Shown: positions 50,564-59,165, counted from the first letter of the stretch. The stretch: DNA of 64,000 nt from Nonomuraea solani (GCF_900108335.1 NZ_FNVT01000010.1:345018-409017); one strand, 5' to 3'. Notes: generated by a model not told the origin, from the letters alone. Numbers and translations: made by a program.

Positions 50564-51513
50564 ACCGCGAGCAGGTGAGCCGCACGCTCCAGCAGCACGG
50601 CGCCGTCATGGTGCTGGGCATCCTGGTGGTCGTGGGCAGCCTGGGCTTCGACTCCTTCGCCACGCCCGCGAACGCGGCCAGCGTGGTCGTCTCGTCGTCG
50701 TTCCTGGCGATCATCGCGATCGGCATGACGTTCGTCATCATCAGCGGCGGCATCGACCTGTCGGTCGGCTCGCTGTTCGTGCTGGGCGGGGTGCTGGCGG
50801 CGTACGGCTCGCAGTACGGGTTCCTCGTGGCCCTGCTGCTGCCGCTGGTGGTGTGCGGGGTGGTCGGCCTGCTGCAGGGCCTGGTGATCGCGCGGACCGG
50901 GATGGCGCCGTTCATCGTCACCCTGGCCGGGCTGCTCGGGGTGCGCGGCCTCATGCTGGCGATCTCGGACGAGGGCGCCACCACGTACCTCGTCAAGGAC
51001 ACCGCCTTCGCCACCCTCGGCCAGGGCGAGATCCTGGGCCTTTCCTACCCCGTGTACGTCACCATGGCCCTCGCTCTGACCGCCATGGTGCTGCTGCAGC
51101 GCACCGGCTTCGGCCAGAACGTCTACGCCATCGGCGGCAACGAGCAGGCGGCGGCCCTCATGGGCGTGCCGGTCGCCCGGACCAAGGTGTACGTGTACGT
51201 CATGTCGGGCCTGCTGGCCGGCCTGGCGGGCGCGCTCAACGCGGCCCGGCTCTCCTCCGGCGTGACCATCCTGGGCATCGGCCTGGAGCTGGACGCCATC
51301 GCCGCCGTGGTGATCGGCGGGACCCTGCTGACCGGCGGGGCCGGCGGCGTCACCGGGTCCGTGGCCGGGGTGCTGCTGCTGGGCGTCATCCAGAGCCTGA
51401 TCAACCAGGTGGGCAGCCTGACGTCGGCGTTTCAGCAGGTGGTCAGCGGCGTGTTCCTGGCGCTGGTGGTGGTGGCGCAGCGGCTGCTGAGCAAGGCGCA
51501 GCGGCTGACCTAA
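50560..51513 (+). CDS. sugar ABC transporter permease (YjfF/RbsC-like)
   Basis: 317 residues from ATG 50560. Family signatures: SFLAIIAIGMTFVIISGGIDLSVGSLFVLGG, the loop QRTGFGQNVYAIGGNEQAAALMGVPVARTKV and VVIGGTLLTGGAGGVTGS. Two different permeases after one ATPase is the arrangement of the YtfT/YjfF system. Last gene of the operon; its stop overlaps the pirin stop on the other strand by four bases. Confidence 0.94.
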   Translation: MNREQVSRTLQQHGAVMVLGILVVVGSLGFDSFATPANAASVVVSSSFLAIIAIGMTFVIISGGIDLSVGSLFVLGGVLAAYGSQYGFLVALLLPLVVCGVVGLLQGLVIARTGMAPFIVTLAGLLGVRGLMLAISDEGATTYLVKDTAFATLGQGEILGLSYPVYVTMALALTAMVLLQRTGFGQNVYAIGGNEQAAALMGVPVARTKVYVYVMSGLLAGLAGALNAARLSSGVTILGIGLELDAIAAVVIGGTLLTGGAGGVTGSVAGVLLLGVIQSLINQVGSLTSAFQQVVSGVFLALVVVAQRLLSKAQRLT

Positions 51514-52424
51514 CGGACCCGGCCGCGCGGCTTCAGCCGGGTGCCGGGCAGGACGGGCGCGGGGAGCGGCGCCCCGTCGAAACCCTCGACGGAGCCGAAC
51601 CCCTCGCCCTCCGTCCACTCCTTCCTGAACGCGACGATCTCGTCGTGGGAGCGGCCGACGAAGTTCCACCACATGACGATCTCCTCGCCGAACGGCTCAC
51701 CGCCGATCAGCAGCACCCGGCCACGCCCCGACAGCCGCACCCCGGACCGGCCCGGCGGCAGGTAGATCAGCGGTCCCTGGCCGATCTCCGCCACCTCGCC
51801 GTCGAGCAGCAGCAGCCCGTGCTCGAACGCCGGATCGACCGGCACCTCGCACGCGCCGTCCACCGCCACCTCCGCGCCGACGAGCGGCGTGTGGGCGGTG
51901 GCGGGCGAGACCACGCCGCCCAGCGCGCCCATGATCACGGTCGCCGCGAAGCCAGGCCCGCGCAGCACGGGCAGCGACGGGTGGTGCTCGAAACCGGGCG
52001 CGACGTCGCGCCGCTCGCCGGGCAGCGCCACCCACAACTGCACCCCGTGCAGCACGGTCTCCGGCGACTCCTCCGAGTGCGAGATGCCGCGACCGGCCGT
52101 CATCAGGTTGAGCTGCCCCGGCCGGATCTCCTGCAGGGTGCCCAGGCTGTCGCGGTGCAGCACCTCGCCCGCCAGCAGCCAGCTCACCGTCTGCAGCCCG
52201 GTGTGCGGATGCGGCGGCACCCGCATGACGGCCCGCTCCGGCCCGTACGCGTCCACGAAGCACCACGCGCCGATCATGCGACGGCGCACGCCCGGCAGCG
52301 TCCTGCTCACCGCCATGGCGCGCGGCCCGCCCAGCGGCACCTCACGCCCGATCAGCACCTCACTGCCGGCGCCCGCTTCGGCCCCGCAGCGGATCTCCCG
52401 CGGGTCATGCTCCAGGTTGCTCAC
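51510..52424 (-). CDS. pirin-family protein
   Basis: 304 residues. Bicupin pirin: N-terminal cupin with the metal-binding pattern VPPHPHTGLQTVSWLLAGEVLHRDSLG and LMTAGRGISHSEES, then LHGVQLWVALP, and the second domain with WWNFVGRSHDEIVAFRKEW near the end. Pirins act as quercetin-type dioxygenases or redox-responsive cofactors. It is 16 bases downstream of the metallo-beta-lactamase-fold gene and is probably co-transcribed with it. Confidence 0.93.
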   Translation of the reverse strand: MSNLEHDPREIRCGAEAGAGSEVLIGREVPLGGPRAMAVSRTLPGVRRRMIGAWCFVDAYGPERAVMRVPPHPHTGLQTVSWLLAGEVLHRDSLGTLQEIRPGQLNLMTAGRGISHSEESPETVLHGVQLWVALPGERRDVAPGFEHHPSLPVLRGPGFAATVIMGALGGVVSPATAHTPLVGAEVAVDGACEVPVDPAFEHGLLLLDGEVAEIGQGPLIYLPPGRSGVRLSGRGRVLLIGGEPFGEEIVMWWNFVGRSHDEIVAFRKEWTEGEGFGSVEGFDGAPLPAPVLPGTRLKPRGRVR

Positions 52425-52440
52425 GGTAAAACTGTACGGC

Positions 52441-53562
52441 TCAGCCCATCGTCTCCCACCAGCCGTCCACGGCCGGTGCGGCGGAGGCGTCGACCGCCTC
52501 GCCGGGCCGCGGCACGACGATGCTCACGTCGCGGGCCTTGGCCTCGCGCCACAGCCGCTCCACCGGCTCCGCCCACGGGTGCAGCGCCAGCGTGAACGTC
52601 GCCCAGTGCACGGGCAGCAGCAGCTCGCCGCCCAGGTCGAGGTGGGCGTTGACGGCCTCCTCCGGGTTCATGTGGATGTCGGGCCAGGCCGGGCTGTAGG
52701 CGCCGATCGGCATCAGCGTCAGGTCGAACGGCCCATGCGCCGACCCGATGCCCCGATATCCCTGGAAATATCCGGAATCGCCCGCATAGAACACCCGCTT
52801 GCCCGCCCCGGCCACCACCCACGATCCCCACAGTGTGTCGTTCCGGTCGAACGTCCGGCCGGAGAAGTGCCGGGCCGCCGTGGCGACGAACCGCAGCCCC
52901 GCCACCTGGGCCTCCTCGTCCCAGTCGAGCTCGATGATCCGGTACGCGGGCACGCCCCACCGCTCCAGGTGCGCCCCGATGCCCAGCGGAACCAGGAACG
53001 GGGCCTTCTGAGTGCGGGTCAGCGCCATCACGGTCGCCCGGTCGAGGTGGTCGTAGTGGTCGTGCGAGATGGCGATCGCGTCGACGGGCGGCAGCTCGCC
53101 CAGCTCCACCGGCACCGGATGGTGCCGCTTCGGGCCGATGAGCTGCGAGGGGGAGATGCGCCTGCTCCACACCGGGTCGAACAGCACCCGCCGGCCCTCG
53201 ATCTCGACCAGGGTGGAGGCGTGGCCGTACCAGACCACGCGCAGGCCGTCGGCGGGCGGCGGGTCCGCCGGCGGGACGCGCATCGGGATCAGGCCACCGG
53301 GCCGGCGCCGTTCCCTGTCCTTGGCCAGCTCGCCGAGCAGGCTCGGGGGCGGCGCGGTCATCATGTGGGTCGGCTCGGGCATCGAGTTGAAGAAGGCGTC
53401 GTCCCTGAACTGCGGTGAGCGCCGGATCCTGGACTCCCGGTCGGGCCCCGACGTCAGCGGCCGCACGCCCAGTTCGGCTGGTATGTCGCGCAACGCCCAG
53501 CCGGCCGCGGCGAGGGCCACGCCGCCCGCGAGGATCCGCCGCACCGTCCGCATTCGTGCCAT
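52441..53562 (-). CDS. metallo-beta-lactamase-fold hydrolase (NAPE-PLD/UlaG-like), secreted or anchored
   Basis: 373 residues from ATG 53562 (GGGGAG upstream). The first 25 residues are a short Arg-start hydrophobic segment (RTVRRILAGGVALAAAGWAL), a signal anchor. Then WYGHASTLVEIEGRRVLFDPVWSRRISP, the metal-binding HxHxDH motif in ISHDHYDHLD, later HFSGR, YAGDSGYFQGYRGIG and LLPVHWATFTLALHPWAEP, a set typical of phospholipase D-like and UlaG-like MBL proteins. Likely a phosphodiesterase or lactonase acting at the membrane; the substrate is unknown. Confidence 0.9.
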   Translation of the reverse strand: MARMRTVRRILAGGVALAAAGWALRDIPAELGVRPLTSGPDRESRIRRSPQFRDDAFFNSMPEPTHMMTAPPPSLLGELAKDRERRRPGGLIPMRVPPADPPPADGLRVVWYGHASTLVEIEGRRVLFDPVWSRRISPSQLIGPKRHHPVPVELGELPPVDAIAISHDHYDHLDRATVMALTRTQKAPFLVPLGIGAHLERWGVPAYRIIELDWDEEAQVAGLRFVATAARHFSGRTFDRNDTLWGSWVVAGAGKRVFYAGDSGYFQGYRGIGSAHGPFDLTLMPIGAYSPAWPDIHMNPEEAVNAHLDLGGELLLPVHWATFTLALHPWAEPVERLWREAKARDVSIVVPRPGEAVDASAAPAVDGWWETMG

Positions 53563-53632
53563 CAGTCACACTCCCCTGAAGCTCTGTCCATCCCGCACAA
53601 CCCAGCGGGATTCCCCGGTGTTCCCCTTTCTA

Positions 53633-53647
53633 CGATATATCGCGATA
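53633..53647. promoter_or_regulatory. two overlapping palindromes upstream of the MBL gene
   Basis: CGATATATCG (53633-53642) and TATCGCGATA (53638-53647) overlap by five bases. They lie 71-85 bases upstream of the metallo-beta-lactamase-fold gene and just after the SDR stop. In this GC-rich DNA such A/T-containing double palindromes are unusual and probably mark an operator for the MBL-pirin pair. Confidence 0.5.
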
Positions 53648-53649
53648 GG

Positions 53650-54429
53650 TCAGACCGTCTTGATCGCCCCGCCGTCGATCACGTAGTCGGCGCCGTTGAC
53701 GCTGCCCGCGTGCGGCGAGGCCAGCCAGGTCACGAGGGAGGCCACCTCCTCGGGCTCGATGAACCTGCCGGTCGTCATCCCGGAGCCCGCCGGCAGCCCC
53801 GCCAGGAACGGCTCCAGCTCCAGGCCGTGCGCGGCCGCGACCGCGGCGCCGTACCCCGTGGGGGACTCCCACAGCGCGGTACGCACCGCGCCGGGCGACA
53901 CCGTGTTCACCCGCACCCCCTGGGGACCGAACTCCTCCGCCAGCGCCTTGCCGAACGCGGTCAGGGCCGCCTTGGCCGTCGTGTACGCGATCGGGCCCTG
54001 GTGCGGCAGCCGGGCGCCGATGGAGGAGATGTTCACGATGCCGCCGCCGCGCCGCAGCAGGCTGGGCAGGGCGGCGCGGGTGGCGCGGACGGCGCTGAGG
54101 AGGTTGAGGTCGTAGGTCCGGTCCCAGAGGTCCTCGGGGACGTCGAGGAACCCGCCGGTCATGCCGTCGCCGCCGCCCACGTTGTTGACCAGCAGGTCGA
54201 TCTCGGTGATGTCGGTCAGCGCCCGCTCGATCGCCTCGGCGGGGCCGCCGGCGGTGGACAGGTCGGCCGTCACCACGGTGGCGCCGGTGTCCTTCAGCTC
54301 GGCGGAGACCGTCCGCGCCACGGCCACGACCCGCATTCCTTCGCCGGTCAGCGCCCGCACGATCGCCAGCCCCAGGCCCCTGCTCGCGCCGGTGACGACG
54401 GCGGTCTTACCGGTGAGTCGCATGTCCAT
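53650..54429 (-). CDS. SDR-family oxidoreductase
   Basis: 259 residues. Classical short-chain dehydrogenase: cofactor site VTGASRGLGLAIV, NNVG motif in LLVNNVGGGDG, catalytic Ser in NISSIGA and YxxxK in YTTAK, then VNTVSPGAVRTALW and a C terminus SVNGADYVIDGGA. The TG-type fingerprint with VARTV after the second strand suggests NADP(H). Divergent from a TetR-type regulator with a perfect operator-like inverted repeat between, which is the usual arrangement for a regulator and its target. Confidence 0.94.
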   Translation of the reverse strand: MDMRLTGKTAVVTGASRGLGLAIVRALTGEGMRVVAVARTVSAELKDTGATVVTADLSTAGGPAEAIERALTDITEIDLLVNNVGGGDGMTGGFLDVPEDLWDRTYDLNLLSAVRATRAALPSLLRRGGGIVNISSIGARLPHQGPIAYTTAKAALTAFGKALAEEFGPQGVRVNTVSPGAVRTALWESPTGYGAAVAAAHGLELEPFLAGLPAGSGMTTGRFIEPEEVASLVTWLASPHAGSVNGADYVIDGGAIKTV

Positions 54430-54468
54430 GATCTCTCCTAAGTCGCGTCAGTGCTGATGCTCAAACCA

Positions 54469-54500
54469 TAGAACTTGCAACACTGATGATGCAAGTTCTA
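54469..54500. promoter_or_regulatory. 11-base inverted repeat, likely TetR operator
   Basis: TAGAACTTGCA at 54469-54479 and its exact complement TGCAAGTTCTA at 54490-54500 are separated by 10 bases, centred in the 104-base gap between the SDR start (54429) and the TetR start (54534). Position and symmetry fit an operator that represses both divergent genes. Confidence 0.8.
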
Positions 54501-54533
54501 GAGAAACGGTGACGGTGCCGTACCCTGTCGTAT

Positions 54534-55106
54534 GTGAGTGAGACGACGCGGGCGCTGAGGTCCGATGCGGAGCGCACGGTGCGCACGATCCTGGAGGCCG
54601 CCGAACGCGTCCTCAGCCGGAACCCGGCGGCCAGCATGGAGCAGATCGCCGAGGCCGCGGGGGTGGCGCGCACCACCGTGCACCGGCGCTTCGCCTCGCG
54701 GGACGCGCTGGTGGCGGCGCTGGCGGCGTGGGCCACGCGGCAGTTCGCCGACGCCGTGGACGCCGCCAACCCCGACACCACACCGCCGCTCGTCGCGCTC
54801 TACCAGGTCACGGCCAACGTGCTGCGCGTCAAGATCGACTGGGGCTTCGCGATGGGCCTCGCACTGGCGGCCGACCCCGGCGCCGCCGCGGTGCACGCCG
54901 AGGTGGAGGCGCGCTGCGATCGGCTGTTCGCGCGGGCTCGGGAGGCCGGGGTGCTGCGGGCCGACGTGGACCCCGGCTGGGCCAGGCGGGTCTACTACGC
55001 GCTCATCCACGAGTCGGCGCAGGTCCGCGACGGGGAGCCCGACGCGCTGGCCGCACGGCTGGTGGACACGCTGCTGCGGGGGGTGGGGGGCGGACAGGGC
55101 CTCTAA
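54534..55106 (+). CDS. TetR-family transcriptional regulator
   Basis: 190 residues from GTG 54534. N-terminal helix-turn-helix: RTILEAAERVLSRNPAASMEQIAEAAGVARTTVHRRFASRDALVAAL. The rest is an all-helical ligand domain with the C-terminal pattern ARRVYYALIHESAQ. Divergent from the SDR gene and likely controls it and itself. The serine hydrolase 48 bases downstream may be part of the same unit. Confidence 0.93.
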   Translation: MSETTRALRSDAERTVRTILEAAERVLSRNPAASMEQIAEAAGVARTTVHRRFASRDALVAALAAWATRQFADAVDAANPDTTPPLVALYQVTANVLRVKIDWGFAMGLALAADPGAAAVHAEVEARCDRLFARAREAGVLRADVDPGWARRVYYALIHESAQVRDGEPDALAARLVDTLLRGVGGGQGL

Positions 55107-55154
55107 GCGAAAATCGTTGGCCTCGGGGGAGGGGGCCGGGTTACGTTCCCGCCT

Positions 55155-56378
55155 ATGGCGGACATCCACGGCACGTGCGATGAGCGGTTCGACGGGGTAC
55201 GCGAGGCGCTGGCGTCGTCACTGACCGGCGACGACGGCCAGGACGGCGCCCGGGCTGGCGGCCAGGCCGGTTCGCGGGCCGATGCGCGGGACGGTTCGCG
55301 GGCTGACGTGCGGGACGGTTCGCGGGTTGGCGGTCAGGATGGCGCGGGGGCTCACGGACAGGTCGACGGGCGGGTCGTCGGGGGCGCGTCCGTGGCCGTG
55401 TTCGTGGACGGGGAGCCGGTGGTCGACCTCTGGGGCGGGTACGCCGACGCCGGCCGTACCGTCGCGTGGGAGCGCGACACCATCACCCACGTCTGGTCCA
55501 CCACCAAGACCATGACCGCGCTGTGCGCGCTGATCCTCGCCGACCGCGGCGACCTCGACCTGGACGCGCCCGTCGCCGCGTACTGGCCGGAGTTCGCCGC
55601 CGCGGGCAAGGACGGCGTGCTGGTACGGCACCTGCTCTCGCACACCGCCGGCCTGCCCGTCTGGGACGAGCCCATGACGCTGGCGGACCTCTACGACTGG
55701 CGCACGGCCACGGAACGACTGGCCGCCCAGAAACCACGCTGGGAGCCGGGCACCGCCGCCGGATACCACGGCATCACCCAAGGTCACCTGGTCGGCGAGG
55801 TCGTACGCCGCGTCACCGGCCGCAGCCTGGGCACCTTCTTCGCCGAGGAGGTCGCCGGGCCGCTGGGCGCCGACTTCCACATCGGGCTGCCCGCCGAGCA
55901 CGACCACCGCGTCGCCCCTCTCATCCCGCCCGCCACGCCCGCGAGCGAGCTGCCCAACCCGCCGCTCACGCCCGACGACGCCAACACCACCGCCTGGCGG
56001 CGCGCCGAGATCCCGGCCGTCAACGGGCACGGCAACGCCCGCTCGGTCGCCCTGATCCAGTCGGCGCTGGCCTGCGGGGGAGTGGTGCGCGGGGTGCGGC
56101 TGCTGTCGGCGGCGGGGTGCGAGCGGGCGCTGGAGGAGCAGTACCACGGCTTGGACTCGGTGTTCGGGGTCCCGATGCGGTACAGCATGGGGTACGGGTT
56201 GTTCGGGCAGCCCCGGACGTGTTCGTGGGGTGGGTGGGGCGGGTCGCTGGTCATGGTCGACTTCGAGGCGCGGATGGTGGTGGCGTACGTGACGAACCGG
56301 ATGATGGGCGAGAGCACCTTCGGCGACGAACGCGCCTTCGGTGCCCTCGTGGCCGCGTACGAGGGCATCGCCGCCTGA
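55155..56378 (+). CDS. serine hydrolase (class C beta-lactamase/EstB-like)
   Basis: 407 residues. Catalytic SxxK is STTK (S115, K118) in ITHVWSTTKTMTALCAL, the Tyr motif is in AAGYHGITQG, and a C-terminal GYGLFG ... SWGGWGGSLVMVDFEARMVVAYVTNRM covers the third motif. The N terminus HGTCDERFDGVREALASSL and VAVFVDGEPVVDLWGGYAD are those of EstB-like esterases. About 45 residues of Gly/Asp/Arg repeats (GSRADARDGSRADVRD) are inserted between them. No clear ribosome site precedes ATG 55155. No signal peptide, so cytosolic. Likely esterase or amide hydrolase. Confidence 0.9.
   Translation: MADIHGTCDERFDGVREALASSLTGDDGQDGARAGGQAGSRADARDGSRADVRDGSRVGGQDGAGAHGQVDGRVVGGASVAVFVDGEPVVDLWGGYADAGRTVAWERDTITHVWSTTKTMTALCALILADRGDLDLDAPVAAYWPEFAAAGKDGVLVRHLLSHTAGLPVWDEPMTLADLYDWRTATERLAAQKPRWEPGTAAGYHGITQGHLVGEVVRRVTGRSLGTFFAEEVAGPLGADFHIGLPAEHDHRVAPLIPPATPASELPNPPLTPDDANTTAWRRAEIPAVNGHGNARSVALIQSALACGGVVRGVRLLSAAGCERALEEQYHGLDSVFGVPMRYSMGYGLFGQPRTCSWGGWGGSLVMVDFEARMVVAYVTNRMMGESTFGDERAFGALVAAYEGIAA
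55247..55342 (+). repeat. 24-base coding minisatellite in the serine hydrolase
   Basis: Units of 24 bases (starting TTCGCGGGCCGATGCGCGGG) begin at 55271, 55295 and 55319, preceded by a diverged copy at 55247. The unit encodes eight residues, close to GSRADARD, so copy changes keep the frame. It lies between the conserved first helix and first beta strand. Confidence 0.8.
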
Positions 56379-56522
56379 AGCCGTCCCCGAAGACCGTCGC
56401 CCCGAGGACCCTCGCCCGGGTGGCGGGTCCCCTGCCCCGAGAAGCCTCGTCTCTGAAGCACCTCCCCCCTGACGGCCCCACCTCCGCAGGCGGACCCCGC
56501 CACCTCCGCAGATCCCGCCACG

Positions 56523-56569
56523 TCCGAAGGTGGACCGCCGCCATCTCAAGGCGGCGGCCCGCCTTCGGA
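56523..56569. terminator. two-tier hairpin, likely bidirectional terminator
   Basis: Outer stem TCCGAAGG (56523-56530) with CCTTCGGA (56562-56569); inner stem CCGCCGCC (56535-56542) with GGCGGCGG (56550-56557) and a seven-base loop. It lies between the converging serine hydrolase and carboxylesterase genes, 20 bases from the latter's stop. The rest of the 210-base gap shows short CCTC/CCGCAG repeats and no gene. Confidence 0.7.
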
Positions 56570-56588
56570 GGGTGAGGTCCGCGGGGTC

Positions 56589-58022
56589 TCAGCCGATTGG
56601 CGGGAAGCCCGTTTTCGACCAGATGGCGCGGGAGGCCGCCTCTGGGTCGGCCACGTCGGCGGGGTGGACGTCGAAGACGTGGGTGAGGGCCGTTGCCGGG
56701 TCGTGGCGGGGCCAGCCGGGGTCGCCGGTGGTGGCGAAGCCGGTCCAGGCCGTACGGAACTGCTCCGACAGCCCCGGAAGGTCCGGTGAGCCGCCGGCCA
56801 GCATCGTCACCAGTTCGCCCTCGATCGTCCCGAACGCGAGCGGCACGTCCAGCCCGTGGCAGGCCCCCAGCGTCGGCGTGGGCGCCCAGGTCAGCTCGTA
56901 GGCGTAGGTGGTGCCGGTGTGCGCGTCGGCCAGCAGGGCGCTCGGCATCCGGAACATCCAGTCCGACATCAGCGTCACGTACAGCTCCTCGGCGGAGGCG
57001 CCGGGACGGGCCTCGCGGTAGGCGGCCTCCGCCCCGGCCGGAGCCAGGCACTCCATCGCCCGCGTCAGGTCATGGGCCCGGCCGCCGGCCATGACGAAGA
57101 ACATCTGGAACTCGTCCCGGTTGAACCCCGTGATCAGCTCGATGTCGCGGCCCGCGCCCGCGGTCAGCGCGTTCCAGGGCGTGTCGGGCAGTACGTCGCC
57201 GTCGACCACCGGCGCGAACGCGAGCGGGGAGAACGAGACCGTCCCCCAAGTCTCGAAATTTCCGGCTATCTCCTCTGTGGCCACCCCCTCCGCCGCCGCC
57301 ACGAGCGCCTCCGGCGCGCTGTCCCGCAGCGCCGTACCACTGAGCCTGCGCTCGACCGCCTCCGTGACGCGGGCGGCGTACGCGGGCGTGAAGGTCATCC
57401 CCGGTACGCTCTGCGCGATGGCCCGCCGGAACAGCCCCTCCGCGCGCGGCATCGTCAGCAGGCAGGCGATCGCGCCCGCCCCGGCCGACTCGCCGAACAC
57501 CGTGACGTTGCCCGGGTCGCCGCCGAAGGCCGCGATGTTCTCCTGGACCCAGCGCAGCGCGGCCACCTGGTCGAGCAGGGCCCGGTTGCCGGGGGCGCCG
57601 CCGACGTGGCCGTACCCCTCGAAGCCGACCCGGTGGTTGAACGTGACCACCACCACGCCCTGCCCGGCCAGCGTCCCGCCGTAGTAGGCCGGCATGTCGG
57701 CGAACCCCGACCGGTACGCGCCGCCGTAGATCCACACCATCACCGGCAGGCCCGAGCCGCCGGGGTCGGGGGTCCACACGTTCGCGGTGAGGCAGTCGAG
57801 GCCCGCGGCCGGGTTCCACGCGGGCGCGCCGGGCATCATCGGCGCCTGCGGCGGGCGCGCGCCGAAACGGGTGGCTTCTCGTACGCCGTCCCAAGGGTCG
57901 GGCGGCATGGGCGCGGCGAACCTGAGCGGCCCGAACGGCTCCTTGGCGAACGGTATGCCCTTGAAGACCGCGATACCGCCTTCTTCCGAACCGCTGACCC
58001 TTCCCGTGCCGATTCTGATCAT
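56589..58022 (-). CDS. type B carboxylesterase
   Basis: 477 residues from ATG 58022 (GGAGGAG upstream). Carboxylesterase family landmarks: FKGIPFAKEPFGPLRFAAP, DCLTANVWTP, VMVWIYGGAYRSG (oxyanion hole), nucleophile S179 in FGESAGAGA, and the catalytic His in GACHGLDVPLAFG near the C terminus; the acid is probably in GFNRDEFQMFF. No signal peptide. Hydrolyses carboxylic esters; individual substrate unknown. It lies 17 bases downstream of the DUF3152 gene on the same strand. Confidence 0.93.
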   Translation of the reverse strand: MIRIGTGRVSGSEEGGIAVFKGIPFAKEPFGPLRFAAPMPPDPWDGVREATRFGARPPQAPMMPGAPAWNPAAGLDCLTANVWTPDPGGSGLPVMVWIYGGAYRSGFADMPAYYGGTLAGQGVVVVTFNHRVGFEGYGHVGGAPGNRALLDQVAALRWVQENIAAFGGDPGNVTVFGESAGAGAIACLLTMPRAEGLFRRAIAQSVPGMTFTPAYAARVTEAVERRLSGTALRDSAPEALVAAAEGVATEEIAGNFETWGTVSFSPLAFAPVVDGDVLPDTPWNALTAGAGRDIELITGFNRDEFQMFFVMAGGRAHDLTRAMECLAPAGAEAAYREARPGASAEELYVTLMSDWMFRMPSALLADAHTGTTYAYELTWAPTPTLGACHGLDVPLAFGTIEGELVTMLAGGSPDLPGLSEQFRTAWTGFATTGDPGWPRHDPATALTHVFDVHPADVADPEAASRAIWSKTGFPPIG

Positions 58023-58039
58023 TCGATCTCCTCCGTCGG

Positions 58040-58765
58040 TCATGGCCTCCGATCGTCAGTCTCGTCTCTTTCGCGCGGCCCGCGATGGGGGAACGGCCAC
58101 GGATTGGGACGGCAGCGGCCCAGCGACTTCGACTGCTGCGCCATGACCGGGGCCGGGCGGCCCGGGCCGGAGCAGGTCCTGTGGTGGTGGCCCAGGCCGT
58201 GGCCGACCTCGTGGCTGATCAGGTAGCGGCGGTAGGCGGCCAGGTCGCCGGCGTACTGCGGCACGCCCTCGGCCCAGCGCCGGGCGTTGATGATGGAACG
58301 GGTGCCGTTCCAGCAGGACAATTCGCCTCCGGTACGCAGCGGGCGGCACTGGCGGATGGTGAGGCGGGGGCTGGACAGGGCGACGCGCACCCGTACCGGG
58401 CCTCGGTCGACGCGCTGGAAGCGGGCCCAGCCGCGGGCGTCGTTGAGCGTGCGGTGCACCTCGGCGGCGAACTGCCGGGGATCGAACGGCAGGCCGCGCT
58501 CCACCTCGACCAGGTACCGCACCACGCTCCCCGGCCCTCGCCTGGCGGGGGCGCCGCCGCGGACGACGGCGTACCGTCCGGAGGCGGCGTACGGGACCTC
58601 CTTGGCGGGCGGGTGGTCGCGGTGGCGGGGCGCGAGGGGCTTGGGCGGCGGGGCGGACGGCGCGGGCTGCGGCGGCCCGGACGGGGGCGGGGCGGTGGGC
58701 GCGGTGCCACATCCGGCCGCGATGGGGAGCACGATCAGGAGCATCAGCAACACGAGCAGCGGCAA
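58040..58765 (-). CDS. DUF3152 zincin-like lipoprotein
   Basis: 241 residues from TTG 58765, after GGGGAGG. Lipobox LPIAAGC near residue 19, then a Pro/Ala-rich stretch. The DUF3152 region follows (YLVEVERGLPFDPRQFAAEVHRTLNDARGWARF; IINARRWAEGVPQYAGDLAAYRRYLISHEVGHGLGHHH). HEVGHGLGHHH fits the extended zinc motif HExxHxxGxxH of metzincin-like peptidases. The C-terminal part has APVMAQQSKSL, a Met-turn-like segment. Probably an outer-face peptidase; no activity is established for the family. Confidence 0.88.
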   Translation of the reverse strand: MPLLVLLMLLIVLPIAAGCGTAPTAPPPSGPPQPAPSAPPPKPLAPRHRDHPPAKEVPYAASGRYAVVRGGAPARRGPGSVVRYLVEVERGLPFDPRQFAAEVHRTLNDARGWARFQRVDRGPVRVRVALSSPRLTIRQCRPLRTGGELSCWNGTRSIINARRWAEGVPQYAGDLAAYRRYLISHEVGHGLGHHHRTCSGPGRPAPVMAQQSKSLGRCRPNPWPFPHRGPRERDETDDRRP

Positions 58766-59165
58766 CGCGGCCTCCCCACGAGATCATGGTGGGGAGGAAT
58801 CCAACGATACGTGCCCGGTTGTCACGGTTAACGGGCAGGGGTCGCCGGGGCACCCGCCCGCCGCCCTCTCATCACGGCCCTGGACCGGCCGGGACGGCAC
58901 CGCCGGTCACCCCGCTCGGGGGCGCCGCTCCCGCCAGGGGGAAGGCAACCCGCCCGGCTTCGGCCGGTGTCCTGCGGGGAAGCTGTGGCCGGGTCGGGTC
59001 CCGCCGGGTGGCCGTGGCCGGGGCGGGTGGCTATGACCGGGCTCGGGTGGGGCCGGTGGCCATCACGGGTCCGGGTCGTGTCGCTGGGGTTCGGGGTCGG
59101 CCCGGGTCGTGCCGCCCAGGGTGCGGGTGCGGGCCGATGCCCCTCGTTGTGCCCCGGGCCTCTTG
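58766..59165. other. 400-base gap without a gene; G-rich degenerate repeats
   Basis: No supported gene. The first 60 bases form the promoter side of the DUF3152 gene (relatively A/T-rich, around 58790-58830). From about 58992 to 59128 the plus strand has many GGG runs in loose repeats of GGGTGGCCGTGGCCGG type, close enough to allow G-quadruplexes. The amino-acid oxidase gene ends at 59166. Confidence 0.45.
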
